Numbered from the stretch's first letter, positions 26,519-36,178 are shown. The stretch is DNA of 64,000 nt from Prevotella sp. E9-3 (GCF_022024015.1 NZ_CP091786.1:1178001-1242000), one strand, 5' to 3'. Numbers and translations: made by a program. The notes: generated from the sequence alone by a model not told the origin.

Positions 26519-28309
26519 ATGGAATATATTGTATCGGCACGTAAATACCGTCCAATGTCTTTCGATACAGTAGTGGGACAACAGGCACTTACCACCACAC
26601 TGAAGAATGCTGTGAAGAGTGGAAAACTGGCTCATGCCTATCTGTTCTGCGGACCAAGGGGAGTTGGTAAAACAACTTGTGCTCGTATCTTTGCTAAGGC
26701 TATTAACTGTCAGAATCCAACTGCTGATGGTGAGGCTTGCAACGAGTGTGAAAGTTGTCAGTCTTTCAACGAGCAGCGTTCGCTGAATATTTTTGAGCTT
26801 GACGCCGCATCAAACAATTCGGTTGAGCACATAAAGACACTGATGGAGCAAACACGTATTCCACCTCAGTTGGGAAAATATAAAGTCTTCATCATTGACG
26901 AGGTTCATATGTTGTCAACAGCAGCCTTTAATGCTTTTCTTAAAACATTGGAGGAACCGCCTGCACATGTTATCTTTATTCTGGCTACTACAGAGAAGCA
27001 TAAGATTCTTCCTACTATTTTAAGTCGTTGTCAGATTTATGACTTCGAACGCATGACTGTCCAGAATACGATTGCTCACTTGAAAGGCGTAGCTGAGAAA
27101 GAGGGCATAAAATACGAAGAAGAAGCATTGGCGGTGATTGCTGAAAAAGCAGATGGCGGTATGCGCGATGCTCTTTCCATTTTCGATCAGGCTGCATCGT
27201 TCTGTCAGGGAAATATCACCTATCAGAAAGTAATTGAAGACCTGAATGTACTTGATTCTGAATATTATTTCCGCTTGGTTGACCTGTCGCTTGCCAATAA
27301 AGTGAGCGACGTGATGGTGCTTCTGAACGATGTTATTAATAAAGGCTTCGATGGCGGTCTGCTTGTACAGGGACTCGCCAAACATGTGCGTAACGTGATG
27401 ATGGCCAAAGATCCACAAACTTTGTCATTGTTGGAAGTTAGTGAACAGGCTCGTGAACGCTATCAGCAACAGGCACAAAAGGCTCCGCTTAGTTTCCTGT
27501 ATGATGCCTTGAAAGTGATGAACCAATGTGATATTAATTACAGACAATCCTCAAACAAGCGATTGCTCGTTGAACTCACATTGATTGAGCTGGCCCAACT
27601 GACGCAGCCAGCAGAAGGGGAGGGTAGTGGGCGTAAGCCCAGAAGACTGAAATCCCTGTTTAAAAATTTGATCCAGCAATCTCAGTCCACAATGAAGTCG
27701 GCTCCGCAGGTAGCCGCGGCTGAGAAGACGGATAATGTTACTAAGAATTATCAGAATACCCATAGTTCTCAGAATACTCAGATTTCCTCTGATGGTCAGA
27801 ACTCTCAAACATCTTCTCCATCCCGACCTGCCCTTAAGGCAACAGCGTTAGGAATGACCTTTGGTCGGATGCGCCAGCAGCAAAACTCGAAGATGAATGT
27901 TCTGCTTGGTACACAAGGTACGGAAGATAATAATAGTCGCGAGACTTCTTCCTTTTCGCAAGAAGAACTGGAATTGCAGTGGATGTCTATGTGTAACCGA
28001 ATGCCTCTCCGACTTAGTGGAATTGCTGCCCGTATGAAGAATATGAATCCACAGATTCTGGAATTTCCAGGCGTTGAATTGGTGGTACCAAACGAAATTA
28101 TTAAGACTGAGGTTGAAACTATTCGAGGGAGCATTCTTTCTACCCTGAAAATGTATCTGCACAATTCGGATATCACATTGACGATTAGGGTTGCTGAGCA
28201 ACTAGAGCAGACTAAGGTGTTGACACGTCGCGAACAGTTTGAAGAGATGGTGCAGAAGAATCCTTCTGTTGAGAAACTGCGATTGTTGTTTGAGTTGGAA
28301 TTGGCTTAG
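26519..28309 (+). CDS. dnaX: DNA polymerase III subunit gamma/tau
   Basis: Clamp-loader ATPase of the replicative polymerase (596 residues from ATG 26519; an in-frame TTG at 26492 lies inside the promoter and is rejected). Walker A is GPRGVGKTT (45-53), the zinc module uses Cys64, Cys74, Cys77 and Cys80, Walker B/DExx is IIDEVHMLS, and the sensor ATTEKHKILPTILSRCQ is complete. Residues about 365-465 form a low-complexity S/Q/T-rich linker; the C-terminal part is probably the polymerase-binding domain specific to this phylum. No obvious slippery A-rich frameshift site was identified for making a shorter gamma form. It starts a unit with the ftsB-like gene. Confidence 0.95.
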   Translation: MEYIVSARKYRPMSFDTVVGQQALTTTLKNAVKSGKLAHAYLFCGPRGVGKTTCARIFAKAINCQNPTADGEACNECESCQSFNEQRSLNIFELDAASNNSVEHIKTLMEQTRIPPQLGKYKVFIIDEVHMLSTAAFNAFLKTLEEPPAHVIFILATTEKHKILPTILSRCQIYDFERMTVQNTIAHLKGVAEKEGIKYEEEALAVIAEKADGGMRDALSIFDQAASFCQGNITYQKVIEDLNVLDSEYYFRLVDLSLANKVSDVMVLLNDVINKGFDGGLLVQGLAKHVRNVMMAKDPQTLSLLEVSEQARERYQQQAQKAPLSFLYDALKVMNQCDINYRQSSNKRLLVELTLIELAQLTQPAEGEGSGRKPRRLKSLFKNLIQQSQSTMKSAPQVAAAEKTDNVTKNYQNTHSSQNTQISSDGQNSQTSSPSRPALKATALGMTFGRMRQQQNSKMNVLLGTQGTEDNNSRETSSFSQEELELQWMSMCNRMPLRLSGIAARMKNMNPQILEFPGVELVVPNEIIKTEVETIRGSILSTLKMYLHNSDITLTIRVAEQLEQTKVLTRREQFEEMVQKNPSVEKLRLLFELELA

Positions 28310-28353
28310 CTGTTCCTCATTTTATGAAAAAGCCTAATTATATATAATAAGGT

Positions 28354-28719
28354 ATGAAAAAGATCATCGCAAAAGTGAAGCAAGTGCTTCTTGATGTTTG
28401 GCATACATGGTATGTGAAGTATGTTATTGTTTGTGTCGTTGGTGTCTTAATCGTTGTTTTCTTTGACGAGAATAGTGTGTTGGCCCATATAAGCAATAAA
28501 CAGCGTATCAGCGAACTGAAAAGTGAAATAGAATATTACGAAGGAATCCATCAGGCCAACAAAGATAGAATCCGTGAATTGGAGAAAAATCCGAAAGCAA
28601 TAGAGAAAATAGCTCGTGAGCGTTATTTTATGAAAACAGATGATGAAGATATCTTTGTACTGAGTGATGATGAACAGAATGTAAACCCGAATCCGACTAT
28701 CAATGAAACAGCTCAATAA
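28354..28719 (+). CDS. Septum formation initiator, FtsB/DivIC-like
   Basis: A 121-residue bitopic membrane protein: short cytoplasmic N-terminus, one transmembrane helix (about 22-40, YVIVCVVGVLIVVFF), a coiled coil (about 48-80, ISELKSEIEYYEGIHQANKDR) and the conserved end NPKAIEKIARERYFMKTDDEDIFVL. This is the FtsB/DivIC pattern; the protein is expected in the divisome with FtsL and FtsQ. It follows dnaX by 44 nt and overlaps the next gene by 17 nt. Confidence 0.9.
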   Translation: MKKIIAKVKQVLLDVWHTWYVKYVIVCVVGVLIVVFFDENSVLAHISNKQRISELKSEIEYYEGIHQANKDRIRELEKNPKAIEKIARERYFMKTDDEDIFVLSDDEQNVNPNPTINETAQ

Positions 28720-29104
28720 AGTTCAAGCCATGATTTATATGATTGGCGGACTCCTAATGGTTGCCGGTGCAGGCATCAGTCTTATGGGATGGACAGGTGC
28801 TCCTTATCTGTATGCTATTGGCGTGTTGGGATTTGCTCCTATGCAGATGCTTCAGCGCTATGAAGGTCAGAATGTAACGATACGTCGTCTACGCAGAATA
28901 CTTGTTACGAGCGATGTACTTTTTCTGTTGACTGCTGTTCTGATGTTTGCTTCACAAAGTAATGCATTTGGAATACCACAGGTGGAATATGTATTATATG
29001 TGCATAATAAATGGATTGGAACCTTACTTCTAGCTGCTATTATTCAATTGTATGCCATAAATCGCTTGGATAGTGAGGTCGAAAAAGAGGCAAAAAAACG
29101 CTAA
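28703..29104 (+). CDS. Small integral membrane protein of unknown function
   Basis: A 133-residue protein with four predicted transmembrane segments (about 9-30, 33-48, 69-88 and 100-118) and a basic C-terminus (EKEAKKR). I do not recognise a named family with certainty. The start ATG lies 17 nt inside the end of the ftsB-like gene in another frame, which indicates translational coupling and supports this being a real gene. The next gene has its own promoter, so this is the end of the dnaX unit. Confidence 0.75.
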   Translation: MKQLNKVQAMIYMIGGLLMVAGAGISLMGWTGAPYLYAIGVLGFAPMQMLQRYEGQNVTIRRLRRILVTSDVLFLLTAVLMFASQSNAFGIPQVEYVLYVHNKWIGTLLLAAIIQLYAINRLDSEVEKEAKKR

Positions 29105-29162
29105 AAGTATGTGCATTCTTTTAAAATGCGCAAATTTATTTTCATACTTCAATATATCGTCG

Positions 29163-29170
29163 TACTTTTG
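29163..29170 (+). promoter_or_regulatory. Promoter -7 box of the DUF4369-pyrC-plsC unit
   Basis: TACTTTTG followed by C, 17 nt before the ATG at 29188 and 32 nt before the alternative ATG at 29203. T-rich -33 region at about 29138-29142. Confidence 0.7.
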
Positions 29171-29187
29171 CAAAAGATCAGAAGAAT

Positions 29188-29970
29188 ATGTTGAAGTTTT
29201 TTATGAGAAAACTATTATATCTTTTTGTTGTCTTGACAGGATTTTCATCGTGTTGCTCCGAATGCTATTCCATTCAGGGAACTTCGTCGGTATCATCACT
29301 TGATGGAAGCAAATTGTATTTAAAAGCTGTACAAGACAAGGAAGTTAAGAATATAGATTCCTGTGAAGTTGTTCATGGAAAATTTGAGTTCAGTGGCGCA
29401 TTGGACACTACGATGATGGTCAATCTCTTTATGGACGACCGTCCGTTGATGATGCCTTTGGTCTTGGAAAAAGGTGAAATTATAGTGAGAATAGATGATA
29501 CTTCTCGTAAGGTGAGTGGTACTCCATTGAACGAAATTCTTTATGAGTTTATAGATCAGCATACTCAACTGAGCAACCGTATGAACGAACTGAGCCATCG
29601 TGAGAGTCAGATGTTGCTTGATGGTATTGATGAGCATGATATATCCAATGTGTTGTCGGTTGAAGCAGATCGAATTGCAGAGGAAGAAGACAGTCTCGTA
29701 ACGAACTTCATTGTAGACAACTTCGATAATGTTCTTGGCCCTGGTGTGTTTATGATGCTTACTGCTGGATATCAGTATCCAATTCTAACTCCACAGATAG
29801 AGCATTTAATGAGTATCGCTACTGAAAAGTTCAAAAATGATTCATATGTAAAAGAATACTATAAGGTAGCCAATGAGATACAGGCAAAGTTGCAAGGAAT
29901 TGAACAGCCGGCTGCTCCATCGGGTGAACCCTCTGATTCGTTGATACAAAGCATTCTGAACGGACAGTAA
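29188..29970 (+). CDS. DUF4369-domain lipoprotein
   Basis: A 260-residue lipoprotein. The signal ends LTGFSSC, giving a lipobox; a second ATG at 29203 (MRKLLYLF) could equally be the start. The beta-rich N-terminal part (about 30-120, YSIQGTSSV...DSCEVVHGKFEFSGALD...MPLVLEKGEIIVRID) is the DUF4369 domain that often precedes a TlpA-like thioredoxin domain; here the thioredoxin domain is absent, and helices with Glu-rich turns follow. Function unknown. It is first in a five-gene unit and its stop codon directly abuts the dihydroorotase ATG. Confidence 0.85.
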   Translation: MLKFFMRKLLYLFVVLTGFSSCCSECYSIQGTSSVSSLDGSKLYLKAVQDKEVKNIDSCEVVHGKFEFSGALDTTMMVNLFMDDRPLMMPLVLEKGEIIVRIDDTSRKVSGTPLNEILYEFIDQHTQLSNRMNELSHRESQMLLDGIDEHDISNVLSVEADRIAEEEDSLVTNFIVDNFDNVLGPGVFMMLTAGYQYPILTPQIEHLMSIATEKFKNDSYVKEYYKVANEIQAKLQGIEQPAAPSGEPSDSLIQSILNGQ

Positions 29971-31314
29971 ATGAAAACAATCATCAAAGGTGGTACAATC
30001 GTCAACGAGGGTAAACAGTTCGTAGGCGATATTGTCATTGAGAATGAGATAATTGAAAGTATTGGCAGCCTCACCTCTGGATTTACTGGAGATGAGGCTG
30101 TTGTTGATGCTACAGGCTGTTATATATTGCCCGGAGTTATTGACGACCATGTACACTTCCGTGAGCCCGGACTAACAGAAAAGGCGGATATGGAAAGTGA
30201 GAGTAGGGCAGCGGCAGCTGGAGGAGTTACTTGTTTCTTTGACATGCCCAACACAGTGCCGCAGACAACCAATGTTGAGGCCTTAGAGGAAAAATTCCGC
30301 TTGGCTGCTACCAAAAGTCACGTGAACTATTCTTTCTTTTTTGGAGCCACAAACTCTAACACAGATCTTTTTACTCAGCTTGATGAGCATTCCATACCTG
30401 GTATTAAACTCTTTATGGGCTCTAGTACAGGAAATATGCTGGTAGATCGTGATGAAACTCTCGATAGAATCTTCAGTGAGGCCCGCTTGCCCATTATGGC
30501 TCATTGTGAGGATACTGGCATTATCAATCGAAATATGGCGGAGTTTAAGGAACGTTATGGTGATGATCCTCCAGTTTCAGCACATCCTCTAATTCGAAGT
30601 TTGGAAGCATGCTTGGCATCTACAACGAAGGCCATTGAATTGGCTGTTCGTCATCAGGCCCGTTTACATATTGCGCATATTACTACGGCTGAAGAACTGA
30701 AACTGATAACAGCCTCCAATTTTGTAAGGGATGGAAAGTTTCCATTAGTGACAGCTGAAGCTACAGTAGGTCATCTGTTCTTTTCGATGACAGACTATGA
30801 GAAGCTTGGAGCTAAGATAAAAGTGAATCCTGCTATCAAGGATATTCTTGACCGTGAGGCCCTTCGAAGTGGACTTATGGATGGGCGTATTAGTGTAATT
30901 GGTACCGATCATGCTCCCCATTTACTCTCTCAGAAAGAAGGTGGGGCTTCACGTGCCACCAGTGGTATGCCCATGATACAATTCTCGTTGGTCACCATGT
31001 TGGAACTTGTAGATGAAGGAGTGCTCACCCTCGAGCAATTGGTAGAATTGATGGCCCACAACCCAGCACGGCTCTTTGAGGTCCGCCAGCGTGGATTTAT
31101 ACGTCCGGGTTATCAGGCAGATCTGGTGATTGTTCGTCCAGACAGTCCATGGACAGTCACTCCTCAGTATATAGAAAGTAAGTGTGGTTGGAGTCCGATG
31201 GAAGGTCATACCTATCAGTGGAAAGTCCAACACACCTTCTGTAACGGACACCATATATATAATGATGGAGTAGTTGATACTGACTATATCGGTCAGCCCA
31301 TACAATTCCGATGA
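29971..31314 (+). CDS. pyrC: Dihydroorotase
   Basis: Cyclises carbamoyl aspartate to dihydroorotate in pyrimidine synthesis (447 residues). The metal-binding motif DHVHFREPG has His60 and His62; IAHCEDT, LHIAHITTAEEL and GTDHAPH with catalytic Asp313 complete the amidohydrolase site. The domain order and C-terminal beta segment (GYQADLVIVRPDSPWTV) fit class I dihydroorotases, commonly annotated pyrC in Bacteroidota. It begins at the very next base after the previous stop and overlaps the next gene by ATGA. Confidence 0.93.
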   Translation: MKTIIKGGTIVNEGKQFVGDIVIENEIIESIGSLTSGFTGDEAVVDATGCYILPGVIDDHVHFREPGLTEKADMESESRAAAAGGVTCFFDMPNTVPQTTNVEALEEKFRLAATKSHVNYSFFFGATNSNTDLFTQLDEHSIPGIKLFMGSSTGNMLVDRDETLDRIFSEARLPIMAHCEDTGIINRNMAEFKERYGDDPPVSAHPLIRSLEACLASTTKAIELAVRHQARLHIAHITTAEELKLITASNFVRDGKFPLVTAEATVGHLFFSMTDYEKLGAKIKVNPAIKDILDREALRSGLMDGRISVIGTDHAPHLLSQKEGGASRATSGMPMIQFSLVTMLELVDEGVLTLEQLVELMAHNPARLFEVRQRGFIRPGYQADLVIVRPDSPWTVTPQYIESKCGWSPMEGHTYQWKVQHTFCNGHHIYNDGVVDTDYIGQPIQFR

Positions 31315-32096
31315 TTATACATTACGACATACCAGAACTGGAACCATATATTAATTGGGTTTACTTCTTTTTTGCCTGGCAGCTGAAGGGAGAAGAAGAA
31401 CAGAAACGTATGCGTGCCGAAGCTGAGGATTTTCTACATCAGCATGTGGGGCATTATCGTGCGCATGCTTTATTTCTCATTGAAGATACACATTCAATTG
31501 GCGATAATATTGTTCTTGAACGTACAGGGACATTGATACCTCTCTTGCGTCAACAACAAGGAACCCCCTGTTTGTGTCTCTCTGACTTTCTGAATCCTGA
31601 ACATGACAAATTGGGCCTTTTTGCTACGAGTGTTGATGCCGGACTGGAGACAGACTTTAATCATGATCCATATTCTAAGATGTTGGCTCAGTTATTGGCT
31701 GATCGCTTGGCTGAAGCTGCTGCCGAACGAATGCATGAGGAAGTTCGGAAAAACTACTGGGGGTATGCTCATGACGAACACTTGTCAATCAGCGACTTGC
31801 ATGTTGAAAAATTTCAAGGCATACGTCCAGCTGTAGGCTATCCATCGTTACCAGACGGAAGCGTGAATTTCCTGTTGGATGAAGTGTTAGATATGAAACA
31901 GATTGGAATCCGCCTAACCGAAAATGGCGCCATGCGTCCTCATGCAAGTGTATCAGGATTAATGATATCCCATCCGCAGGCACGGTATTTCAGCGTGGGA
32001 AAGATTGGAGACGACCAGTTGGCCGACTATGCACGACGGCGTAGTATTCCTTTAGAGTTAGCCCGAAAATTTCTGGCTTCAAATTTATCTTCTTAA
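31311..32096 (+). CDS. Stand-alone methionine synthase activation domain (AdoMet-binding)
   Basis: A 261-residue protein equivalent to only the C-terminal activation domain of cobalamin-dependent MetH, which binds AdoMet and allows reductive remethylation of inactivated cobalamin. Family motifs are visible: VYFFFAWQLKG near the start, the helix RLAEAAAERMHEEVRKNYWGY, GIRPAVGYPSLPD, and the end ASVSGLMISHPQARYFSVGKI. It must act with a MetH lacking this domain, encoded elsewhere. Split MetH systems are known in other bacteria (for example Thermotoga). It starts in an ATGA overlap with pyrC. Confidence 0.88.
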   Translation: MIIHYDIPELEPYINWVYFFFAWQLKGEEEQKRMRAEAEDFLHQHVGHYRAHALFLIEDTHSIGDNIVLERTGTLIPLLRQQQGTPCLCLSDFLNPEHDKLGLFATSVDAGLETDFNHDPYSKMLAQLLADRLAEAAAERMHEEVRKNYWGYAHDEHLSISDLHVEKFQGIRPAVGYPSLPDGSVNFLLDEVLDMKQIGIRLTENGAMRPHASVSGLMISHPQARYFSVGKIGDDQLADYARRRSIPLELARKFLASNLSS

Positions 32097-32111
32097 AAAC
32101 TGATTCTAAAA

Positions 32112-33245
32112 ATGGTACTGAAATCACTTATCTTCCATTTACTCCTTATCATAGTGCCTGACTTCTATCTGTACTGGCGTTATTTCAGAGCCCGTGCTTG
32201 GTGGCAGCAATTGCTTTGGTTCTTTCCAAGTTTTTGTTTGGCAGTGGCAGCCATTTGGTTGACCTCTCTTGGTGACTTTGTGCCCGACAACATGATCTGG
32301 CTTAACCTGTACTTACTTTTCTTCGCACTTGTTGCTGGAGGGAAATTATCATTCTCTCTGGGAACATTCTGTGGAAAGCGAGGAAAACAAATAGGTTTTT
32401 TCTTAGTACTGTTAGAATGGGCTTTAGTGTTTTGGGGCGCTTTTGTTGGCGTTCGTCAATTGGAGGTTAGACATTTGGATATAGCGTTTAACGACCTTCC
32501 TGCAGCGTTCGATGGCTATCGGATAGTGCACTTTACTGACTTGCATTTAGGTAGTAGTGACAAAGATTATGTATGTGAAATTGTTGATAGTATCAATGCT
32601 CAGCATCCTGATGTGGTAGTTTTTACGGGTGATATACAGAATAAACAACCTTCTGAGATTCAACCTTATCGAGGGATACTCTCTGGTATTAAGGCTCTCG
32701 ATGGCGTTTTTTCTGTTCAGGGCAATCATGATTATGCTATGTATATTGATGCCCCTTATTATCAGAAAGCTATGAACGAGGAGTTGACCGTTGGCGCCCA
32801 ACAGGATATGGGATGGACAGTTTTGGCCAACTATCATCAGTTTGTTTATCGTGGTGGCGACTCAATTGTTATAGCCGGAATGGAGAACGATGGTAACGGC
32901 CGTTTCCCTCACAGAGGCAATATCAATAATGCATTGTGGGGCGTTTCGCGCAGTCAGTTTGTCGTGATGCTTGAGCACGATCCTGTGTCATGGCGAAATA
33001 AGATACTAACCCATAGTCATTGCCAGCTAACTTTGAGTGGTCATACACATGGTATGCAGTTCTCACTCTTCGGTTGGTGTCCGCTTAGTCTTTTAAAGAC
33101 AGAGTGCAATGGCCTTTATCATATGGGGGAGCGAATGCTTTTTGTTTCAAAAGGTGCTGGCGCTTTGGTTCCTTTCCGCTTCGGTTGCAATCCAGAGGTC
33201 GTGGTTATTACACTTCGGAAGAAACAGAGTTCAGCAGTCAAATAA
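32112..33245 (+). CDS. Membrane-anchored metallophosphoesterase
   Basis: A 377-residue protein. The N-terminal third (about 1-115) has four hydrophobic helices. The rest is a calcineurin-like phosphoesterase: HFTDLHLG, VVVFTGDIQN, VQGNHDYAMY, MLEHDPVSW and LSGHTHGMQ supply the two-metal site. This matches YkuE/YaeI-like membrane enzymes, some of which hydrolyse lipid precursors such as UDP-diacylglucosamine; the substrate here is not shown by sequence. Its neighbour is plsC, which is compatible with a lipid-related role. It starts 15 nt after the MetH-domain gene. Confidence 0.87.
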   Translation: MVLKSLIFHLLLIIVPDFYLYWRYFRARAWWQQLLWFFPSFCLAVAAIWLTSLGDFVPDNMIWLNLYLLFFALVAGGKLSFSLGTFCGKRGKQIGFFLVLLEWALVFWGAFVGVRQLEVRHLDIAFNDLPAAFDGYRIVHFTDLHLGSSDKDYVCEIVDSINAQHPDVVVFTGDIQNKQPSEIQPYRGILSGIKALDGVFSVQGNHDYAMYIDAPYYQKAMNEELTVGAQQDMGWTVLANYHQFVYRGGDSIVIAGMENDGNGRFPHRGNINNALWGVSRSQFVVMLEHDPVSWRNKILTHSHCQLTLSGHTHGMQFSLFGWCPLSLLKTECNGLYHMGERMLFVSKGAGALVPFRFGCNPEVVVITLRKKQSSAVK

Positions 33246-33297
33246 ACTAAAATTTAATATAAATAACAGGCAAAACAATAAAAATACAAATATTTCC

Positions 33298-34056
33298 ATG
33301 AAATACCTTTATCGAATCTACCAACTGTTTATAGCCCTTCCATTAGGGCTTCTGGCTACGTTGCTCACAGTTATTTCTGTTTCTATTGGCTGCACCCTTG
33401 GCAATGGTCATTACTGGGGCTACATGCCCGGCCATTTGTGGGGGCGCGCTTTATTGAAAATCCTTCTTCTTCCTGTCAAGGTCGAAGGACGTGAGAATTT
33501 GGAGACAGGTCAGTCATATGTTTTTGTGGCTAATCATCAGGGAGCTTTTGATATATTCCTTATATATGGCTATCTAAATCGAAATTTTAAATGGATGATG
33601 AAGCATCAGTTACGAAAGATGCCATTCATCGGTTTCGCCTGTGAGAAGTCGCACCAGATATTTGTTGACAAGCGTGGCCCCAAAGCGATAAAGGCTACCT
33701 ATGATAAAGCACGTGAAACACTTCAGAATGGTACTAGTCTTACAGTGTTCCCTGAAGGTGCACGTTCGTTTACTGGTCATATGGGACAGTTCCGTCGGGG
33801 TGCCTTCGCATTGGCAGATGAGTTGCAGTTGCCTGTAGTCCCCCTGACTATCAATGGTTCTTTTGATGTGATGCCTCGTATGCGTGATGGACATTTTGTA
33901 AACTGGCATCCACTCTCGCTTACCATTCATCAGGCTATTTATCCTATAGGTAAAGGTGATGAGAATATTGCAGCCACCATGAATCAGGCTTATGATTCAG
34001 TGATGTCATCGCTCGTTCCAGAGTATCAGGGATATGTAGAGAACCCCGATCAGTAG
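33298..34056 (+). CDS. plsC: 1-Acyl-sn-glycerol-3-phosphate acyltransferase
   Basis: Acylates lysophosphatidic acid at the inner membrane to make phosphatidic acid (252 residues from ATG 33298). The catalytic motif is NHQGAFD with His80 and Asp85, the binding motif is FPEGARS, and VPLTINGS is the third block. An N-terminal hydrophobic helix (about 8-32) anchors it. The longer in-frame reading from 33109 would lie inside the phosphoesterase gene and lacks acyltransferase character, so it is rejected. Last gene of the unit; convergent with the following GH127 gene. Confidence 0.93.
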   Translation: MKYLYRIYQLFIALPLGLLATLLTVISVSIGCTLGNGHYWGYMPGHLWGRALLKILLLPVKVEGRENLETGQSYVFVANHQGAFDIFLIYGYLNRNFKWMMKHQLRKMPFIGFACEKSHQIFVDKRGPKAIKATYDKARETLQNGTSLTVFPEGARSFTGHMGQFRRGAFALADELQLPVVPLTINGSFDVMPRMRDGHFVNWHPLSLTIHQAIYPIGKGDENIAATMNQAYDSVMSSLVPEYQGYVENPDQ

Positions 34057-34107
34057 TTTTTTACCAAATCAGTCAATGTCTATGCATTGTAATGTGTCTA
34101 TTAGATA

Positions 34108-36105
34108 TCATTTCTTTGTAAGTATTATGTCTTGAGGTAGCCATACCCGCATCTTTCCTGATCCACGTTGACACCAAGCGTAATATGGAATGAGTGTGAT
34201 TCGCTGATCCTTTGTGGTGAGTTTCCCTTGCTCATCGTAGTTCAGTGATTGTGCATCAGTAGTTAGTGCTATTATGGAGGCTCCGGCAATTACTTTCTTG
34301 TTAAGGTTGAACTTTGGTTTCTGATTCATCAAAACCTCCGTGATATCAAAACTGTTGTCTGGGTGCTCGGCGCAATAGACCAATGGGCCACGTTCAATGG
34401 CAATCATACCACGATCAGCCTCTACCTTTTTATTTGCACGGATGGTACGGGGGTCCATGTCAAAATGAATCTGCACTTTATCCCCTTTCTTCCATTTTCG
34501 GCTGATGGTGAAATAGCCATCCTCTTCTAATGGCTTATTTACTGCCTGTCCATTGACACTTATTGTGTAGTTGGGTTGCTTTCCATCGGAATACTGATAC
34601 AAATCTGAGGGAACAACCTGATTCTTTACCCATCCAGGAATTCGGATCTTCATGGAAAACTGTCCTGCTGCATTCTGATCAATATTAATTGTGATGTCGC
34701 CATCCCAGGGATAATTCGTTTGCTGACTTAAACAGACTTTCTTTCCATCCACCTTCAATTGGCTCTTGTTAGACAAGAAAAGGTTTACATACAGATTCTT
34801 ATCCTTTACTGCGTAGATATAGCCGGGTAGTGATGGAATGAATCTGCAAATATTGCTTGGGCAGCAGGCACAACCGAACCAAGGCTGACGCTGATGCTGG
34901 CCATTAGATTCCAATGGGTTGGGGTAGAAGAAACCGTTTCCTTCCAGAGATACACCACTGATTAAACCATTGTAGAGTGTCCGTTCCAGCACATCGTAAT
35001 ATTTCGACTCGCCATGAAGAAGAAACAATCGATAGTTCACATATACATTTCCGATAGCGGCACATGTCTCGCAATATGCACTCATATTTGGTAATTCGTA
35101 GTTCTTTCCGAAAGCCTCACCGTTGGAAGTTGCCCCAATGCCGCCAGTAATATATAGTTTCTTGCCAACGATGTTTTCCCAGATTGCATCTATTGCTTTG
35201 ATATAGTCTTTATCACCGGTAAGTGCTGCCACATCAGCCATACCTGCATACATATAGGCTGCACGAACAGCGTGGCCTACTGCTTCGTCTTGCTCAATAA
35301 CCGGTTTGTGCGCCTGAGAATAATCGTGAACGATAGTCGTTTTTCCACGGTAGTCAAGGAAAAACTTTGCTTCGTCAAGATATTTCTTGTTTCCTGTGAC
35401 AAGATATAGTTTGGCCAATGCCATCTCAGCTATCTGATGGCCAGGAACCACACAGACTTGTCCAGGATTTGGTCCAACTTCTTTGCATACTACATCAGCA
35501 TAGCGAATCGCAATGTCAAGAAACTTTCTGCTTCCAGTCGCTTGAAAATGAGCGATAGCACCTTCCACCATGTGACCAAGGTTGTAAAGTTCATGACTCA
35601 AATCTTCTTCCTTAATCCAGCGTTGTTCACCTGACCATTCATGAGGCGTTTTAGGATTCTGCGTGCGAGCTGTATAAAGATAACCGTCAGGCTCTTGTGC
35701 TGAAGCAATCACATCAAGTACTGAATCAATGTAAGCAACCATCTTTTTGTCGTGATAGGTTTGCAGCATATAGCTGGCACCTTCGATGGTTTTATAGGGG
35801 TCTGTATCGTCGAAAGAATATCCACTAACTTTGAACACCTTTGTCGAATCTTTTAGATGTTGGGCAGCATTCGAGAAGTTTGTATATCGTCCAGATTCCT
35901 CACATTTCGAAAAGGCGAGGGGAATCGTCACCTTCCTACTTGTTTCAAGTCGCTGTCCCCAGAACGATTCAGACGTTACTTTAACGCTGGTAAATGGTAC
36001 AGGGCTAATAGGGTAGCCATTGGGCTGATGTTCGCTGTTCACTGATTTCTTTGCAACTACGGGCTGCGCCATCATGGCAGCGAGTAACAAAATACTGATT
36101 TTCAT
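34108..36105 (-). CDS. Secreted beta-L-arabinofuranosidase, GH127
   Basis: A 665-residue exported enzyme that should remove beta-L-arabinofuranose, as HypBA1 does from hydroxyproline-linked arabino-oligosaccharides. Signal peptide about 1-18. The zinc/catalytic site is intact: Glu346 and Cys348 in YCETCAA, and Cys414-Cys415 in FGCACCPSN (equivalent to E338/C340/C417/C418 of HypBA1, the last being the nucleophile). The C-terminal beta domain ends with ERGPLVYCAE and LIPYYAW, as usual. Divergent from a second GH127 gene with the same N-terminal segment (PFTSVKV...DDFWxxR pattern), a clear paralogue. Confidence 0.93.
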   Translation of the reverse strand: MKISILLLAAMMAQPVVAKKSVNSEHQPNGYPISPVPFTSVKVTSESFWGQRLETSRKVTIPLAFSKCEESGRYTNFSNAAQHLKDSTKVFKVSGYSFDDTDPYKTIEGASYMLQTYHDKKMVAYIDSVLDVIASAQEPDGYLYTARTQNPKTPHEWSGEQRWIKEEDLSHELYNLGHMVEGAIAHFQATGSRKFLDIAIRYADVVCKEVGPNPGQVCVVPGHQIAEMALAKLYLVTGNKKYLDEAKFFLDYRGKTTIVHDYSQAHKPVIEQDEAVGHAVRAAYMYAGMADVAALTGDKDYIKAIDAIWENIVGKKLYITGGIGATSNGEAFGKNYELPNMSAYCETCAAIGNVYVNYRLFLLHGESKYYDVLERTLYNGLISGVSLEGNGFFYPNPLESNGQHQRQPWFGCACCPSNICRFIPSLPGYIYAVKDKNLYVNLFLSNKSQLKVDGKKVCLSQQTNYPWDGDITINIDQNAAGQFSMKIRIPGWVKNQVVPSDLYQYSDGKQPNYTISVNGQAVNKPLEEDGYFTISRKWKKGDKVQIHFDMDPRTIRANKKVEADRGMIAIERGPLVYCAEHPDNSFDITEVLMNQKPKFNLNKKVIAGASIIALTTDAQSLNYDEQGKLTTKDQRITLIPYYAWCQRGSGKMRVWLPQDIILTKK

Positions 36106-36130
36106 GTAATGATGTCTTGATTTAGTAATG

Positions 36131-36138
36131 CAAAGGTA
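36131..36138 (-). promoter_or_regulatory. Promoter -7 box of the minus-strand GH127 gene
   Basis: TACCTTTG followed by C on the minus strand, 25 nt before the start at 36105. The -33 element is weak. Confidence 0.65.
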
Positions 36139-36170
36139 ATAATAATCTTTTTAGTTTCATATTTAATTTG

Positions 36171-36178
36171 TATTTTTG
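36171..36178 (+). promoter_or_regulatory. Promoter -7 box of the plus-strand GH127 gene
   Basis: TATTTTTG followed by C, 22 nt before the ATG at 36201. It is divergent from the other GH127 promoter, 40 nt apart, so both could share one operator. Confidence 0.7.

Noticed and set aside
33109..33297. Longer start for PlsC
   Set aside because: It overlaps the phosphoesterase gene in another frame and adds residues without family similarity.
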